In this document: positions 1 to 14,980 of the stretch, piece by piece | How positions within the stretch are numbered: position 1 is the stretch's first letter | Layout: each line of letters opens with the position of its first letter | Assembly (NCBI GenBank): GCA_012295275.1 | Contig: CM022669.1 | Location: 19,349,591 to 19,413,590 of the forward strand | Reading direction: 5' to 3' | Source: Chrysomallon squamiferum | Taxonomy: Eukaryota; Mollusca; Gastropoda; Neomphalida; Peltospiridae | DNA length: 64,000 bases | Position numbers and translations under genes: made by a program | The notes under the pieces: model-generated | The model's input: the letters and a program-made list of their open reading frames with translations, nothing else | What the model was told of the DNA's origin: nothing | Database searches by the model: none

Positions 1-975
1 TCAGATGTATTAGATTTTATAAAAAAAAATTATTTTTTAAATCTGAACTGAAACATATTTAAATGCAATAACTGAAAAAAAGAAAGAAGAAACAAAATAA
101 GATTTCTTCAACAAATATAAAAAATGAATGATTCAAAACAGTAATATATTGTTATTTTTGACTGTGCCAAAAAATCCAAATAAATAAATAAATAAATAAA
201 TAAGTAAATAAATGTTAAAAAATATTAATTTAAAAGCTGAAATAAACATTAGAATATATGAAAATATACACCAAAAAGTTAAAAATGTTATTAATATTTT
301 TATGCTGTTGTATTTGACATGTAAGCTAATACTGAAAGAAAAAAAAAGAGAGAGAGAGAAAAAAAACAAAAAAAACCCCGTCTACTTGTACATATAGTTC
401 TACACAAAGGTAGGTGCACACACATAGACACATGTATATGTTGTGTGTGTATTTACAATTGTTTGAGTTTATACATTATGTTTGTCCTTTTTTCAGTACG
501 TGTATACTGAACACAGTAGCATCCCCTGTACTCTGAAGGTTTTGCTCATTTTGAGAAACACACAATCTATTATTATTGTTATTATTATTATTATTATTTT
601 TGTCTGGCTCAATATTTGTTTTAATTTCTTATTTATTTCACAATTTTGGAATGACTAATTAACTATAGAAATATACACACAGATAAATTAAAAATAAAAG
701 ATTTCCCACTGTCCTTTTGATTTCAATAATGTAATTTGTAAATTATATTATCACATTTAAATTTTTTTCTATTATTTACATGCATATAATTATATATTAA
801 CACATGTACATATACAGAAACTTAAAATACTTTAATTTGTAAAAATATATTATCACAATAAAATTTTATTATGATATATGCACATAAATATATATAAATA
901 TACACACATACATACAGACATAAAAATGTGTACAAACTTTCAACATCTTCATGAAAGCCATAAATTAAAAGAATA

Positions 976-977
<2 letters not shown>

Positions 978-1019
<42 letters not shown>
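978..1019. repeat. poly-A, about 42 bp
   Basis: Uninterrupted A run on the plus strand, ending at G 1020. Confidence 0.9.
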
Positions 1020-1021
<2 letters not shown>

Positions 1022-1254
1022 TTTGTTATGACCCACCACCATTTTATTTTAATAGTAGTAAAAATTTTGACAGTGAGAATTACTATAAAAAGTACCAAAT
1101 TTTATTTTTTAAAGGCAAAAATTCTTTAAAAAGAAATAATAAATAAAATTGTGTGAATTATTCATCAGCTGTTTCATTTCTTAAAACAACATACATGACA
1201 CGAATAATTTATACAACAAAAAATACTGTAAATCAGAAAACGTTGGTAGGATAA

Positions 1255-1330
1255 ATTTTTGGTGCCATCATGGTTCAAACCTCCTCAGTGCAGGATGGGC
1301 CCAATTTAATCAATCCTTTCATATACAGCA
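1255..1330 (+). mobile_element. SINE-like relic (box B only)
   Basis: CATGGTTCAAACCTCCTCAG with box B GGTTCAAAC at 1272-1280, then TGCAGGATGGGCCC. Similar core to the other SINE-like copies; box A is not clear. Confidence 0.35.
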
Positions 1331-2057
1331 TTGTGTAATCAAGGGGTTTTATATTACCTTGCTATGTTTGCTTAATGGCTTACGTCCACCTACATTTTCT
1401 GATTTACAGAGTTAATTGACTGGTAGTAAACTAAGATCTACTGAGTGAGGACCTGCAACAGAACAGATTAGTCTGTGAGATGATTAATGAGAGTGATTTG
1501 AAGCTCATAGATGGTTATGCTGGTTTTTAAAGCAGCACTGTGATAATCTGTAATTTATATTGATTTTCTCGATTACCTCCTAATGCCCCCCCCCTCTAAC
1601 ACACAGACACAAAAAGATATGAATAGAACCCCTCTTAGCTAATAAATAAATAACTGTAAGTGTAAACAATCCTAATTATAATACTACCTAGTTATAGAGT
1701 AAATGAAAGAACCATTAAATTTCATTTTGAATATCTAAATATTTAATTACATGTCTGAAATAATCTGATATTTAACATTCTTTTGTTTGTATAATTAATT
1801 ACTTTTGCAAAAGACATTTATATATTTTTTTATGTGTATGGAAATAAAATAATGTTACTTGTTTAGTTGTAAAATACAGCTATGACAGTGCCACTTTTAG
1901 TGTGCTGAAATAAACAAGCTTAGATTTACAGGGAGATATATATTATATACAACACCAGAGAATGTTTTCATCTTATCTCTATGATCCTGTCTGCAATTTC
2001 CACCTGTTACTCATCATATGCAAAGCACTAGACACTCTACATTTATCTCTTAACAAT

Positions 2058-2150
2058 GAAAATGAATTTTCAAAATTCAAATTCATTTTCAGTAAATGTT
2101 TCAAAAATTCTAAAGAGCATATTAAGTTTGACAGTTAATACTTAATATGC
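2058..2150. repeat. two adjacent perfect hairpins
   Basis: 2058-2090: GAAAATGAATTT, 9-base loop, AAATTCATTTTC. 2117-2150: GCATATTAAGT, 12-base loop, ACTTAATATGC. Confidence 0.9.
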
Positions 2151-2772
2151 CATGATTATATAATTGCCCAACCCCCAAAGCAAAAAAAAAAAAAAAATTT
2201 ATAAGCTAAGAAAGCTTAAACAGTATTGTGATTTAACTGCAAGTAAGGGGCAGATAGGTTTTTCAGGGTAGCTAACACTGTCAGGAGAGATAACTGTTGA
2301 AGGCTGGATATGAGATAAGATGGAGAAATGATGATGACTTACGTATTGTCTGTGAATAGAAACCTACAAATTTAAGTGGCAGTCATGCATATTTATTTAT
2401 GATAATGAAGGATGAGAAATTTGAAATAAAGTGAAATGAAAAGGATTATTATAATGATATATGACATTCAAAAGAAAATTTGAAATATAATACTGGCATT
2501 AAAATTTAAAATAAAAATAATAATATACCGATATGAAAATACAATTATTCAAATGAAAAAGTTTTGTCATTCAAGAGAAAGGTTGCATTCTTAATGAATG
2601 ACAGATTGATAAACGAATGATTCAAAGAACGGATGCAAAGATGGGAGGATATACAGATGAAGGCAGATGAAAGAAGAACCAAAATTTAAACCTAAACCTA
2701 ATACTAGGAAGTGCAAAATGGAAATGAATACAATGTAAAGTTAAATGTACTACTTTGTAGAGTTTGATAGCA

Positions 2773-2820
<48 letters not shown>

Positions 2821-2832
2821 TAATAATAATAA

Positions 2833-2867
<35 letters not shown>

Positions 2868-2964
2868 ACAAATAATGAAAATAAAAGATAATAATGAAAC
2901 ATAACTATATAAAATAAATAAATAAAATATAATAATAATAATAATAATAAAAATAATAATAATA
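2773..2964. repeat. AAT/AAAT compound microsatellite
   Basis: About 190 bp of AAT then AAAT units with small interruptions. Confidence 0.9.
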
Positions 2965-3080
2965 ACTATGTAACATTTTCAGCTTAGTTGCACACTAAAT
3001 TTACTATAAACTAATTTTTTAAGAAAGCAGATGTATTTTTCACTGTATCAATTAAGAGAAGGCAAAAAAACTATACATAC

Positions 3081-4492
3081 GCAATCTCCTCCTCCAGGGC
3101 AGTCTTAAACAGCTTCAGCAGGAGGTACTCTTCTCGCTGGTTGGCTCCGTAGTTGAAGAGAGAGTAGATGACAGACTCCATGAACTTGGTCGTTTTGCTC
3201 TGCGGCATCTCGAAGATCAGCTTGGCCAGGTAAGTGGGGTTCGTTTGCAGCAGGTAAAACAGGTGTTGGTAGTGAAGCAGACGCTCGTGACTCTCTTTGC
3301 TCAGGGCTTTTAAACCTCGGAGGTTGCTCGAAGTGTCCGAACGCTTTGTAAGTTTCTTGTTGTGCGTCACAACATCCTGGAAACGATGGGTGTAATAGTT
3401 TTCTGTTTTGTTTTAGAGGTTAAGAATATTTGAAGTTTTAAGTTCTTCACTATTAACCAGGTTTTACCTTTTAAATGAATTTAAACTATGGTAGAATCTG
3501 TTGAAATATAATACTAGACCTAGTACATGGACATTTCCATTATAACTCACTGCTCTTGACAGATAAAAAAAAATAAAACAATACATGAAAATTAACTCTG
3601 TGACAGCTGTAAGAAGGATGTCAAAAGTGTGACAACTATAGCAGTTACTAAACACAGTCTGTAACAAGATTTTTTAATAGTTTTCTTTTTATTACATAAC
3701 TTCATTATTAACTGTATCTTTAAGACAGAATGACAAAATATTGCATTATACTGAAAAATATAACTAGGAATAATATGAGTGAAAAATAAAAAAAGATATT
3801 TGTTTAAAAAAAAAAAAAAGAAGTTAAGAAAATGAAGACAGTTAAAAAAGAGAATTTACTTGGAGAGTGATTCTGTTTTTGATGAGCAGTCCAATCTTAA
3901 TGTCCATCTGGTCAAGATCTTGTTCCAATTGTTGGTTTGACCGTATCTCTGTCACCACATTCTGACGTAACTTCTGAAGTTCTGGAGAAGAAAAACCCCA
4001 CAAACAATAAAAATAACAGGAATAAGAATTCAGTAAACACTAAAAACACACATCAGATCAGTATATACTTATATTAATAATTATTAGACAGAAATCAAGT
4101 GATTTTGTTATAGCATAAAAGAAGGAAACTGCTGTGATGCACTGAGTTACTTTTACCATCATCAGCAAGGGATCTTTTACATATTATTAAGGCTTGAATA
4201 TTAACAGAATAAATTATTAAGGCTTGTATATTAAGAAAATTAATTACCAAGGCTTGAATATTAACAGAATTAATTATACAGGTGTGAATACTAACAAAAT
4301 TAATTATTAAGGCTTGAACATTAAATATTTAGGCTTAATGCATGTCAAAAAAGGTTAAATTAATGTTTTTCAATCCCAGATAAGATATGCTTATTAAAAA
4401 GTTACCCAGTTCCTCAGCATAGTCATTGTCACTGGCATCCAGCAAGTGCACAAACTTCCTGACCACTGAAAGAGGTGGGTTCTCATCCATCA
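3081..4492 (-). CDS. IQGAP1: IQGAP exons 25-27: post-IQ helices and start of the GAP-related domain
   Basis: Exons 4406-4492, 3860-3981 and 3081-3376, about residues 857-1025. Recognisable pieces are PPLSVVRKFVHLLDASD, RSNQQLEQDLDQMDIKIGLL, LLQTNPTYLAKLIFEMPQ and NYGANQREEYLLLKLFKTAL, the entrance to the RasGAP-related domain that binds active Cdc42/Rac1 without GAP activity. Exon 27 ends in phase 2 at donor GTATGT. Reading on without splicing stops after four more codons. No further exon is found between here and position 1. Confidence 0.92.
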
Positions 4493-5001
4493 CTGCAAAT
4501 ATCAAACAGATTTACTGAAAGTGCTGATTATCATTATCATTATCATTATCATTATCATAATCGTTATTATGTTTTTTAATTCCAAAGCAAATAATGATGA
4601 AAGGTTATTATTAATATCAAACCAGAACTTTAAAGAATATGAAATGTTTTTTGATTCCTTTACAGGAAAATAAAATGATAATAAAAACAAAAGAGAAATA
4701 GGAAGATACAGAGAGACTCAGAGAAGCAGAGATAGAGGGAAAAATACTGAAAAGAGAAAGGCAGATGTACAGACAGAATGACACAGTAAAGAGAAGGTGA
4801 ACACAAAGAAAGTCTGATAGAAGTAGACTGACTTAACAAAATACGGAAATATTTAATATATTATGTTTTTTGTAATATGAATGAATATTTGCTGGATTTA
4901 AATAAACTTGAGGTACAAACTTACTGAGGGCTTTGTAATCTTGTTTTGCTAGATTTGATCTAAACAGAGCCTGAATTTTGATGATAGCATCCTCCTGTAT
5001 A

Positions 5002-5063
<62 letters not shown>

Positions 5064-5421
5064 TAATAATAATAAGAAGAAGAAAAAGAAGAAAAAAACA
5101 GAAGAATTTAAAATAGATATATAAAAAGCTAAGAGAAATGAAGCTACAGAGCAGATATCAAGCTAATATTACAGGTATTAGTTAATAAAGTGCACACAAT
5201 TTAAATAAAGTTTATGTTATGTATACAAATAAGGTAAAACACTGATTCTAAAAACAGATACAATAAAACATGGTTCTCAAAAGTAATGCATTGTACTCAC
5301 ATTATCTTTGAAATACTTGAGTCTGTTTCTGTACTTCTTTCTTTCTCTCCACATTCGAAAATAGGACTGAAGCTAAAATAAGAACAAAAACAGGTTATTT
5401 CTTTATATATATCTTTACATA

Positions 5422-5501
<80 letters not shown>

Positions 5502-7149
5502 AGAAACACAAAAAGAAGATATAACAATAATAATTAAAACAACAATCAATTTTAAAACAACATTACTGGTAACACACAATATAAGATAAATGTATTAGAC
5601 ATCCCTGAACTTATTACTAGATAAAGCCAATCAGAACTGATGACAAATTCATGATGTACTGTTATATCTGACCTTGATGGCTGTTTTCTCCTGACTGTTG
5701 AGGAAATTCAGCCTCTCCTTGTACTGCTTCCTTTGTTTGTATCCTCGCCAGCAAGACTGGAATATTTACAAAAATAAAATGTTTTAGGATAGTGTTATTT
5801 TTATTATTGTTTGAAACTGTTATATATACACAGTATTGTACTATTTAATTTGTTACTTTGATCATTTTTATTATTATTAATGTCATCATTTTATCATCAT
5901 CATCATCATCATCATTATTCTTGATCGTGTTACTCTTGTTACTCTTATCATCATCATCATCACCACCATCACCCAAAGCTAACTAATGACCAGTTGTGAC
6001 GAACTGTCATTATAAAATACCTGAATCTTTACAATGGCAGGTAACTGTGTTTTTATAAACTGCAGTCTCTTTTTGTAAGTTTTTCTCTGAAGGTAACCTC
6101 TGATCAAAGCTTGCCCCTTTATTATGTTTCCCTCGTTTGCCTTCAACAGCAACTCTCGGTCATAGGCTGCCGTCACTTCGCTTATGGATTTCTAATTTCA
6201 GAATATGAATAAATAAATCACAAGGTATTCACATACAAAAAAGAACATTCCTAAGAAAGAAATCTTTGTCTTTATCTAATATTAAAGGAATAAGATGCGA
6301 AATAATGTTTTTATTTACTTTGTATCTGATACATCGTTTCAATGGTATCTTTAATTGTATGCGATATGACAAAGTAACAATATATAACTGCATTTAAACA
6401 ACGAAATAACATGTACCTTCATTTTCATTACAGGTAATACAACAAAATAACATGTAACTGAATTTTAATTTCAGGTAACATAACAAAATAATACTTAGCT
6501 GGATTTTAATTCCAGGTAACATTACAAAATAATATAATAATGGATTCTGAAGATAAAAAAGTGAAATAATATATACCTAGATTTTAATTCAGAGACAAAA
6601 AAAAAAAATATTTAAGAAACCAAGGTTTAAATTACATGTGGTATATATATATATATAAAAAATTAATAATTTCTAGCTGGAATTTTAATAGCAGATGACA
6701 TACCTGGATTTCCTCCTTCGTTAACAAGGCGTGGTCTTTGATGACGCCATCTTGTCGCGACCACAGGTACTCTCCAGTGTGGATGTTGTAGAAAAACTTG
6801 GATCCATCCTTCAGTCTGTTCATCATCCACCCACTTCCGCATTCCCCTGATAACAGATTTCACACATAAATAACAACATCATCAACAACAACAGCAACAG
6901 CAACCATTACTGTCAGCAGAAACAATCATATAATTATCTGAATCAGTAAGAACTGTAGTAAATAAATATTTGTTATTATCTGCTTGAATATGGAAATAGC
7001 CTTTACTGGACACCCCACCATAATAATTATCTGAGTTTATACCCACACTCCCATTAAAAAAAAAAATAAAAAAAAATTTAAAAAAATTAATAATAACAAT
7101 AATAACAATAACAATAGCAGTAATAATGAATGACAATAATAATAGTAAA

Positions 7150-7180
<31 letters not shown>

Positions 7181-7453
7181 TAGGAAGAAGAAGAAGAAGA
7201 AGAAATTGGTTTTTTATTATTGTTTTATTCTTTTATATAAATTAATTTCTAAGAATAAAGTTATTATGTAAAATTGTTTTTACCTGACTCAGATTTGAAC
7301 TGCTTCAGTTCTTTCAGTTTGTCCAGGTAAGAAGGGACACAGTCAGGTGTGTAACTATGGAGACCAATGTCACTGTTTGACAGAGCCTGTGACAGGGCCT
7401 CAGTGTCACTGCTATCTATTGCAACATTTGCTGCAGCCACGCCTTTGGAAACT

Positions 7454-7487
<34 letters not shown>

Positions 7488-8276
7488 ATAATTATAATAT
7501 TAGTAATAATAATAATAATATTAACAACAGCAATAACAACAATGATAACATGTACATAATAAATTTCCTTTCAGAAATAGTTCAAAACAATTCTTGGTGC
7601 CAGTTTAAGTATCTGTTTGTGTGAGTTTAAAAATAAATCTCTGGGTACTGCATATAATCTAATATACATAAACATAGAAAACTGACCACAATACAAATCT
7701 TTAAAAGATAAAAAAGAATAATCTACGTTTCAGTCCAACTTCGGCATCATTGTTTGCCTTCTCCACAGTGTTCTGTATCTCCTCCAACCACAGCACCGCT
7801 TCGTCATCATTAGTAGTCTAAAATAAAGAAATATATATAAAAAATTATAATTAAAAATTATAAAAAAATATATTTAAAAAAAGAAGCCACATATTTATCT
7901 CTTCTTTATTTATTTAATTATTTATTTTAATTATTTATTAAAATTTCTATCTTTCTTTCTTTGTTCCATTTATTTATTTTACTTTACTTTATTTTATTTA
8001 TCTCAGGTAATTTACAAATAACAATGCTTACCTCTGCTTTTTTAGTTTTCTCTTTAGCAAGCAACACCTGGTAGTGGTAGCCTTGTTTTCTGTCCACATC
8101 ATGAAGTCTGGCCACAGGCATCAACAGAGCTTCCAGTGTCTGGTTCTCATCTCCCTTGTCTATAGCTTCGTTAATCACACCTATAGCCAGAATACCTGAA
8201 AGATAACGTAATTAATTAATACAGGTGAGAACTGAAAATTGGAAGTATAATTATTGTCATTATCTGTCTATGTATC

Positions 8277-8335
<59 letters not shown>

Positions 8336-9156
8336 CATTAGTACAGGTGACAAACAGAAAATTAAATATAACAGCCATGATATGATATAAAATAAATATA
8401 GGTCAGAATTATGAAATAAAATAATATGAAAGCCATGATAGCACAACGTTGATATAATTAACTGATGTAACTGAGAATTAGAAAAAGAAATACTACAATA
8501 GCCAAGACACCTGAAAAGTAATAATACACCTCAGTCCAGGTGAGAATGAGGAAATGAAAGACAATATTACCTGTAAGAACTTTAGTAGTACAGAAAGGAA
8601 TAAGGAAATAAAATACCACAAACTTGTTTTCATAATGAAATTACATAATCTTAATTAACATAGGGGAGAATGTGGTAATCAAGTGCCATAATAACTGTAA
8701 CATCTAAAAGGTAACATTCCACATAAACAGCAATGACTATTTTTAACTTGATCTGTATCAATAGTGACCACAATGTCTCAGATTTTTCTTTCTGCTGCTA
8801 TCACCTTCTTATTTAAAAATTTAATGAAAATTTAAATATTTGAAGATTTATATATTAATAGTGAATAGTTATTTTTGACTTCATCTTATCTATAATGAGC
8901 ACAGTGCCTTGGTATAACCTAGTCCACTTTCATTTCTGGTGTCAGAGAAGTTTAGTTATATATTTAAAGACTTACGTTCGTGTTCTTCCTGTACTTGTTT
9001 GTGTACGTTATCCACACTCTGTGTTATCTCACCATGAGTCAGCAGATCATTACCTTCCTGTAAACACACAAACATCCACTTCATTAAAATACAACATAGC
9101 AACAACATAGCAATAAAACAATAAAAATAATAGTAATAGTTATAATAATGATGATG

Positions 9157-9217
<61 letters not shown>

Positions 9218-9555
9218 CAACAACAACAGTAACAGAAACAGCAACAAGAAATACAACAACAATAATAAAAATAATAATAAGAAGAAGATAAGCCATCCCA
9301 TAAAATAAAAGTGAAAATTAATTATTTTAAACAAAGTACATCTTATGAAAATTAAGTGGAATATAATGCTGGTGGCATTTTTTATAACTAATTTCACTGT
9401 TAACATTTTACTGTTAAGTGTTAAAAAATAAACAATAAAAAAAGACAAACTAAAAAACAAAATGTAGTTCATGGCCAAAAAATTACCACATTAAAAAAAA
9501 AAAAAAATTATAAATAAAAATTCATGACTTTCTGCATTGTATAGCAGACTACTTT

Positions 9556-9604
<49 letters not shown>

Positions 9605-12427
9605 ATTACTGATATAAAGTATTATGTAGTAACAAACATACCTCTCTCTTGACTTCTTTTGCTTCTGCCAGTGTTTCGTAATATTTCTCCATGTTCTGCT
9701 CATCCAGGTCAGGTATGTGTGCATCAGGCAGGGAGAGGGAGTTGTACACGTTCAGTGGGTTTGCTGTGTCGATAGCCTCGTTGATAGCAGCAACAGCATT
9801 CAGAACTGGAAAAACAGAATCGTTAGGTTTTAAAAAATTTTGTAATATATTATGAAAATGGAGTATATTTATTAAATAAATTGTTAAAAATATTTGTGAA
9901 TATTATATGATGGCTTTCATGTCATGTAAAATATTACACTGAATGAAAACTGAGTGTAATTCTAAATAAACCATTAAAAATATGAATATTATATAATGGC
10001 TTTCATGCCATTCAAATGATATAAGATATAAAAAAATTTTGAAATTTGAGTAAAAACACACACGTACACACATGCATATATATTAAATAAAATGTTAAAA
10101 TTATTTATTATTTGAATAAAATAAATATTTATAATGAAATACATTACCTGCCAGGGATGCAAACAGTTCATCATAATCCAAATCAGCCTGCAGAAATAAT
10201 ATTTACAAGAAGAAATTAGGATTTTTTGTTTTCTGAAAATATTTTCTCAAGACTTCTATTTTAAGTTTTAAAAGTTTAGAAAATATAAAATTATTCTTTA
10301 ATCTAAATACATTTATACACTACATATGTATACACACACACATATACATAAACTAACATTCTTACACACACACACACACACACATAATTATACACACACA
10401 CACACACACACACACACATAATTATACACAGATACAGTAATACACACACATACATAATTATACAGAGACAAACACACACACGCACCCAAATGAAGTAAAT
10501 CTGACCTTCTTTTCTGATCTGATGCTCTGGAACTCTTTCAGGTAGAGGATACCAGCAAAGTCAAACACATGTGGAAGCTGTGAGGCTGGGTTCTGTATGT
10601 TCTTCATCAGCTGTACACTGTCACCCTCTTCTATTGCAGAGTTTATAGCAGCCACAGCTTTAGCCTCTGCACAAACAGAGAAACAGTTTGTGTAAAAAAC
10701 AAGTATAATAACTAATAAGACCCATCACACTGAATTAAGTCTTAAGTCACATTCTGGCTGATTTGAGTTATGAACATTTTCAGATTCCTGATTCAACAAG
10801 ATTAATTTTTATTCCTCATTCATCCCTCTGTGTTTAGTTCCAGAGGTATAGCCAGTTTTATCCAGCAAATAACAAGGTTCATAAAATTGCTATATATCTT
10901 AGCAATTATTATCTATTAACATCATCACTCACTGGATCAAAGAAATAAGATAAATATAAGCAGATTCATTTTTAACAAAATATCAGAACTGAAATTTTTT
11001 TGTTTCACTCCACTTTTGTTGGCTAAAGCTCAGAATTTGGCCATGGGATGGGTCACAAATATAATGAGTAAATAAAAATAAAAAATGAAAAACAAAAAAG
11101 AATATTCTTTTTAAAAATATGTATCATAACATAAAAAAAACATTTGGTCAACAGGTTCTGCTTATGAATGCAAATAGTTATTGCTTTGCATGATGAAGAA
11201 TAAAAGAGGGGAACAGAAAATGTAAAGTGTCAAAAACAGACAAAACAAAAAAGGAAAACTTCTTTGTTATTTCATTTCTCTTACTTTGATATTCTGTATC
11301 AGCCTCTAGATTGGCCTGGTTTATTGCTTGTTGCAGTTCTTCTTTCTCTAACATGACCTCCTCTCCACTGTTGTTGTTCTGAAACACAAACAGAACACCC
11401 TGTCTATTGTACATCTTATATGACGTATGCTATTTAAAAAGAAATAAACATAAGGAAAAGAAGAAGTATGACTGGTTATCAATAAACAGACACAGTCCCT
11501 GGCAACCCATCCATTACTTAAAAACAATTAAATATAATGAAGAGCAGAAGTATGATTGGTTATTACCAATCAGGCATACTCTGTTGCAAATACCATTTAA
11601 TTCATTAATGATAAAAATTATTACAAAAAGTTTTTTTTTTTCTAGAAAAGAATGCATGCATTTTAGTATGATCAAAGTCTTAGTTATATTCTGTAGACTT
11701 GAAAAAAGTATATTTCACATAGAATGGCACCTTCTATAAATGAGCGAGTATGTTAGTAACCTCTATATGCAATTCTTAACCTAAATTAATTTCAGAAGAT
11801 TCAAGATTAATGAAATTAATCATTTATTAACACGATATATTAAAAAAAATATTACATTTTTAAAATTAAAATATTAAAAACAGATCACCTAATAAAGACA
11901 GAATATTCTGGGATTTAATTTTGACAAATTTTGTTATTGAACTGAAATAATAATAACCAATTCTGCTGTTTTTATGAAACTGTATTACCTCCCCTTTCTT
12001 TAATTTAAAATTATTAATAACCTACACGATAACAAATGAATGCATGAATATTTTGAAGCATGAATTAATTAATTCATTTAAAGAGATTTGAATTTAAGGT
12101 GTCCATAGAACCATTAGCATTATTCAAAGCAAAACAGATGGATAATCATTGTTCTGTTAATAACTGCTTGAAAACAAGAGGTTCTGAAAAGTTTGTCTCT
12201 TACATCAAGTTATCCCAGAATTTGAATAATTCTCTTCTATCAGTGCAAGATAATGTAATTTTAGCTTAAGTAGTTAAAAATTTTTTAAATGTCTGCAATA
12301 TGAGAATATGCTTCTTTTTTAATCCTTATTACAGTGATAGAAATACAATCAACATTACAGCTTGGGGGAAAATTATAGATACCTTCAACAACAAAACAAT
12401 AATAAGAAAATAAAATAAAATAAATAA

Positions 12428-12470
<43 letters not shown>

Positions 12471-12981
12471 AAAAAAAAAAAAATAAAATAAATAAAATAA
12501 AATTAAATTATAATATAATACTTTTTTTTTAAATTACCTTCTTTATTTCTCTGAATTCTTTCAGTTTCTGTATGTAATAATCAACGTTGTCGCTGTTGAT
12601 GTTTTTCAACCCAAGATGAGGTGACTTCAGGGCTTCAATCAACTTCTTTGGATCTAACAGTAACAATGCAGCAAGGACATTCTCCAGAGCAATGTTTGCT
12701 GAAATACAGACAGAAAACAGAGGTAAAAATTAGACGAATGCCTGTAGTGTATTTATCACTCTGTTAGTTTTGTCACACTTATTATTTTAAGCTTTACGTG
12801 TAAAACTACTGATGATAAAAAGTAAGGACATTTTAAGTGAATTATATTTTGCAAAGACACTATGAAATAATGAGACATATTTATATATGTAAATAGGTTT
12901 ACTGCTTTACATAATCTTTTCAATTCTGTTGAAATAAAAATGATTTTCCTACTACTGTCACTATTACTGCTACTTCTACTA

Positions 12982-13018
<37 letters not shown>

Positions 13019-13632
13019 TGATGATGATGATGATAACAACAATAATGAATTCCATATGATCTAGCAATCATATGGTTGATACAAAAACAATTTATTAATT
13101 TGTGTACATGCTATTCTAACTATACAGTCATCTAACAGATAAATTAAATAACTACCATACCATTATGTAATATCAGTTAATACTGTATGTTCAGAAGCAC
13201 TTACTATTGACTTTATTGATGTTTCCCTGTATCTCTGCCTGTGTCAAGAGTTCATCATAAACATCATGTTCATACTGTAGTTCATTATCCATACTCTGAA
13301 ATCATATTATTTATCAACATGAACATACTAACACTTTTCAAAATTGTTATATTTAAAAAAAATATTATTTGTCTTTTATCTGTGTTTTATATATATATAG
13401 CATTTAGAACTAATTTAAACTGAAAAATATATATATTTATGAATTAATGTTGACTAACATGATAACATACCATATTAAAGATACAATATTATGGATTGAA
13501 TAAATACAGATGTCCAGTTTATATTCAAATTAACTTACTTAAATGTATTCTAAAGAGGACAAAAAATTTAAAATATTTGTTACTTCTGATTATGACAAAT
13601 CTTGAGTAATATGAACATTTAAGTGTCAAAAA

Positions 13633-13677
<45 letters not shown>

Positions 13678-14947
13678 AAAAAAATAATTAAAAACAATTA
13701 TCAATTTACATTAAAAAGATGACAAACCAAAGCTAACCCTATTTCTAGCATTTTCCGTTTTTGCTTGTTTGGCGTCATACAGCATTGTCTGGTAAGAATT
13801 TTCAGCCTCTTGAACCAAGTTAACCAAACAAGCTGATGGGTTTTGAAGAGCAGCAAATGTCTCTTTTGGGTTTTGTTTTTCCAGAGCCTCATTGATAGCA
13901 ATAATAGCAGCATGCACTGAAAAAACAATAGGGAAATCCAGAGAAACATGTTATTGCATTGTTGTAAATATTCCATCATTACTACCTTGTTATACTTCCA
14001 TATACATATTGTTATTAAATTCTGTATAAATACACTGATATTATTATTATTACATTGTTACAATTCAATAAAATCACATCAATTTACATTTTCTAATATA
14101 ACACTGTTATGATTTATTTATTTTATTATTTTTAAATTAATGAATTTGTAGTTATAATTTTATCAATTCATTGTAAATAAATGAATTAATAATTAAAATA
14201 CATCTAAAACAAAAAGATTTAGTATAATAATACATTTTTTTTTTTTTTTTTTTTAATTTTAATTTCATATTTGTATGTGACTAAACATGCATATATATTT
14301 GTGGATTTAGAGTTAATTAAATTATTATTATTTTTCGTAATAGTAGTAGAAAACACAAAATAAATTCACAAACAAATTAAAAAACAATTATGATTCTATA
14401 TGAATTTTCAAGTTAGAATTTTATTCTTATTATTCTTATTCTTCTTCTTATTATTATTACTATTAATTAATTAATTTATTTATTTTAAGAATTTATTCTA
14501 TACTGACACAAGTTTACATCAGAAAGAATTTAAAACTGTTGTACATAGGCAAGAATTACTTGCATGGATTGTGAAGAATTTGATTTTGTATTTATTGACA
14601 CACCTAATGACATGACTTTGTAAACACCTCATTAATTACTATGTGAAGTATGCGTGGGACTGTTATGGATGGAGTGATAAATATTTTGCATCACTCAAGG
14701 CTAATAATTAATAATGAAACACATTTTGGTATTTAGACTGAAAGTATTACAAAACAAAATACACTGGCATGCATTAAATGTAATGATGATGATGGTAGTG
14801 GTATTAACAATATATATATATAATATATATATATATATGTGGATATAGATATTTAATTTAATAACTTCCATCATGAAATATTAAGCAGTTTTAATTCTGC
14901 AGTAAGTTTCATTATAAAAGATAATATATTTAATAACAATAATAAGA

Positions 14948-14980
<33 letters not shown>

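Larger units (their letters stand above)
1..3080 (-). other. IQGAP intron downstream of exon 27 (no exon found)
   Basis: AT-rich sequence read on both strands for the next GRD exon (expected to resemble VDQIQEIVTGNP); none seen. It contains short AAAT/AC repeats, a poly-A block (978-1019), a SINE-like relic near 1255-1330, two adjacent perfect hairpins (2058-2090, 2117-2150) and a long AAT/AAAT compound repeat (2773-2964). Confidence 0.7.

Noticed and set aside
6663-6863. Second minus-strand frame over the WW exon
   Set aside because: Frame-shifted shadow; the WW frame alone gives family residues and correct phases.
13701-13979. 92-codon minus-strand frame over IQGAP exon 9
   Set aside because: Out-of-frame shadow of the real exon.
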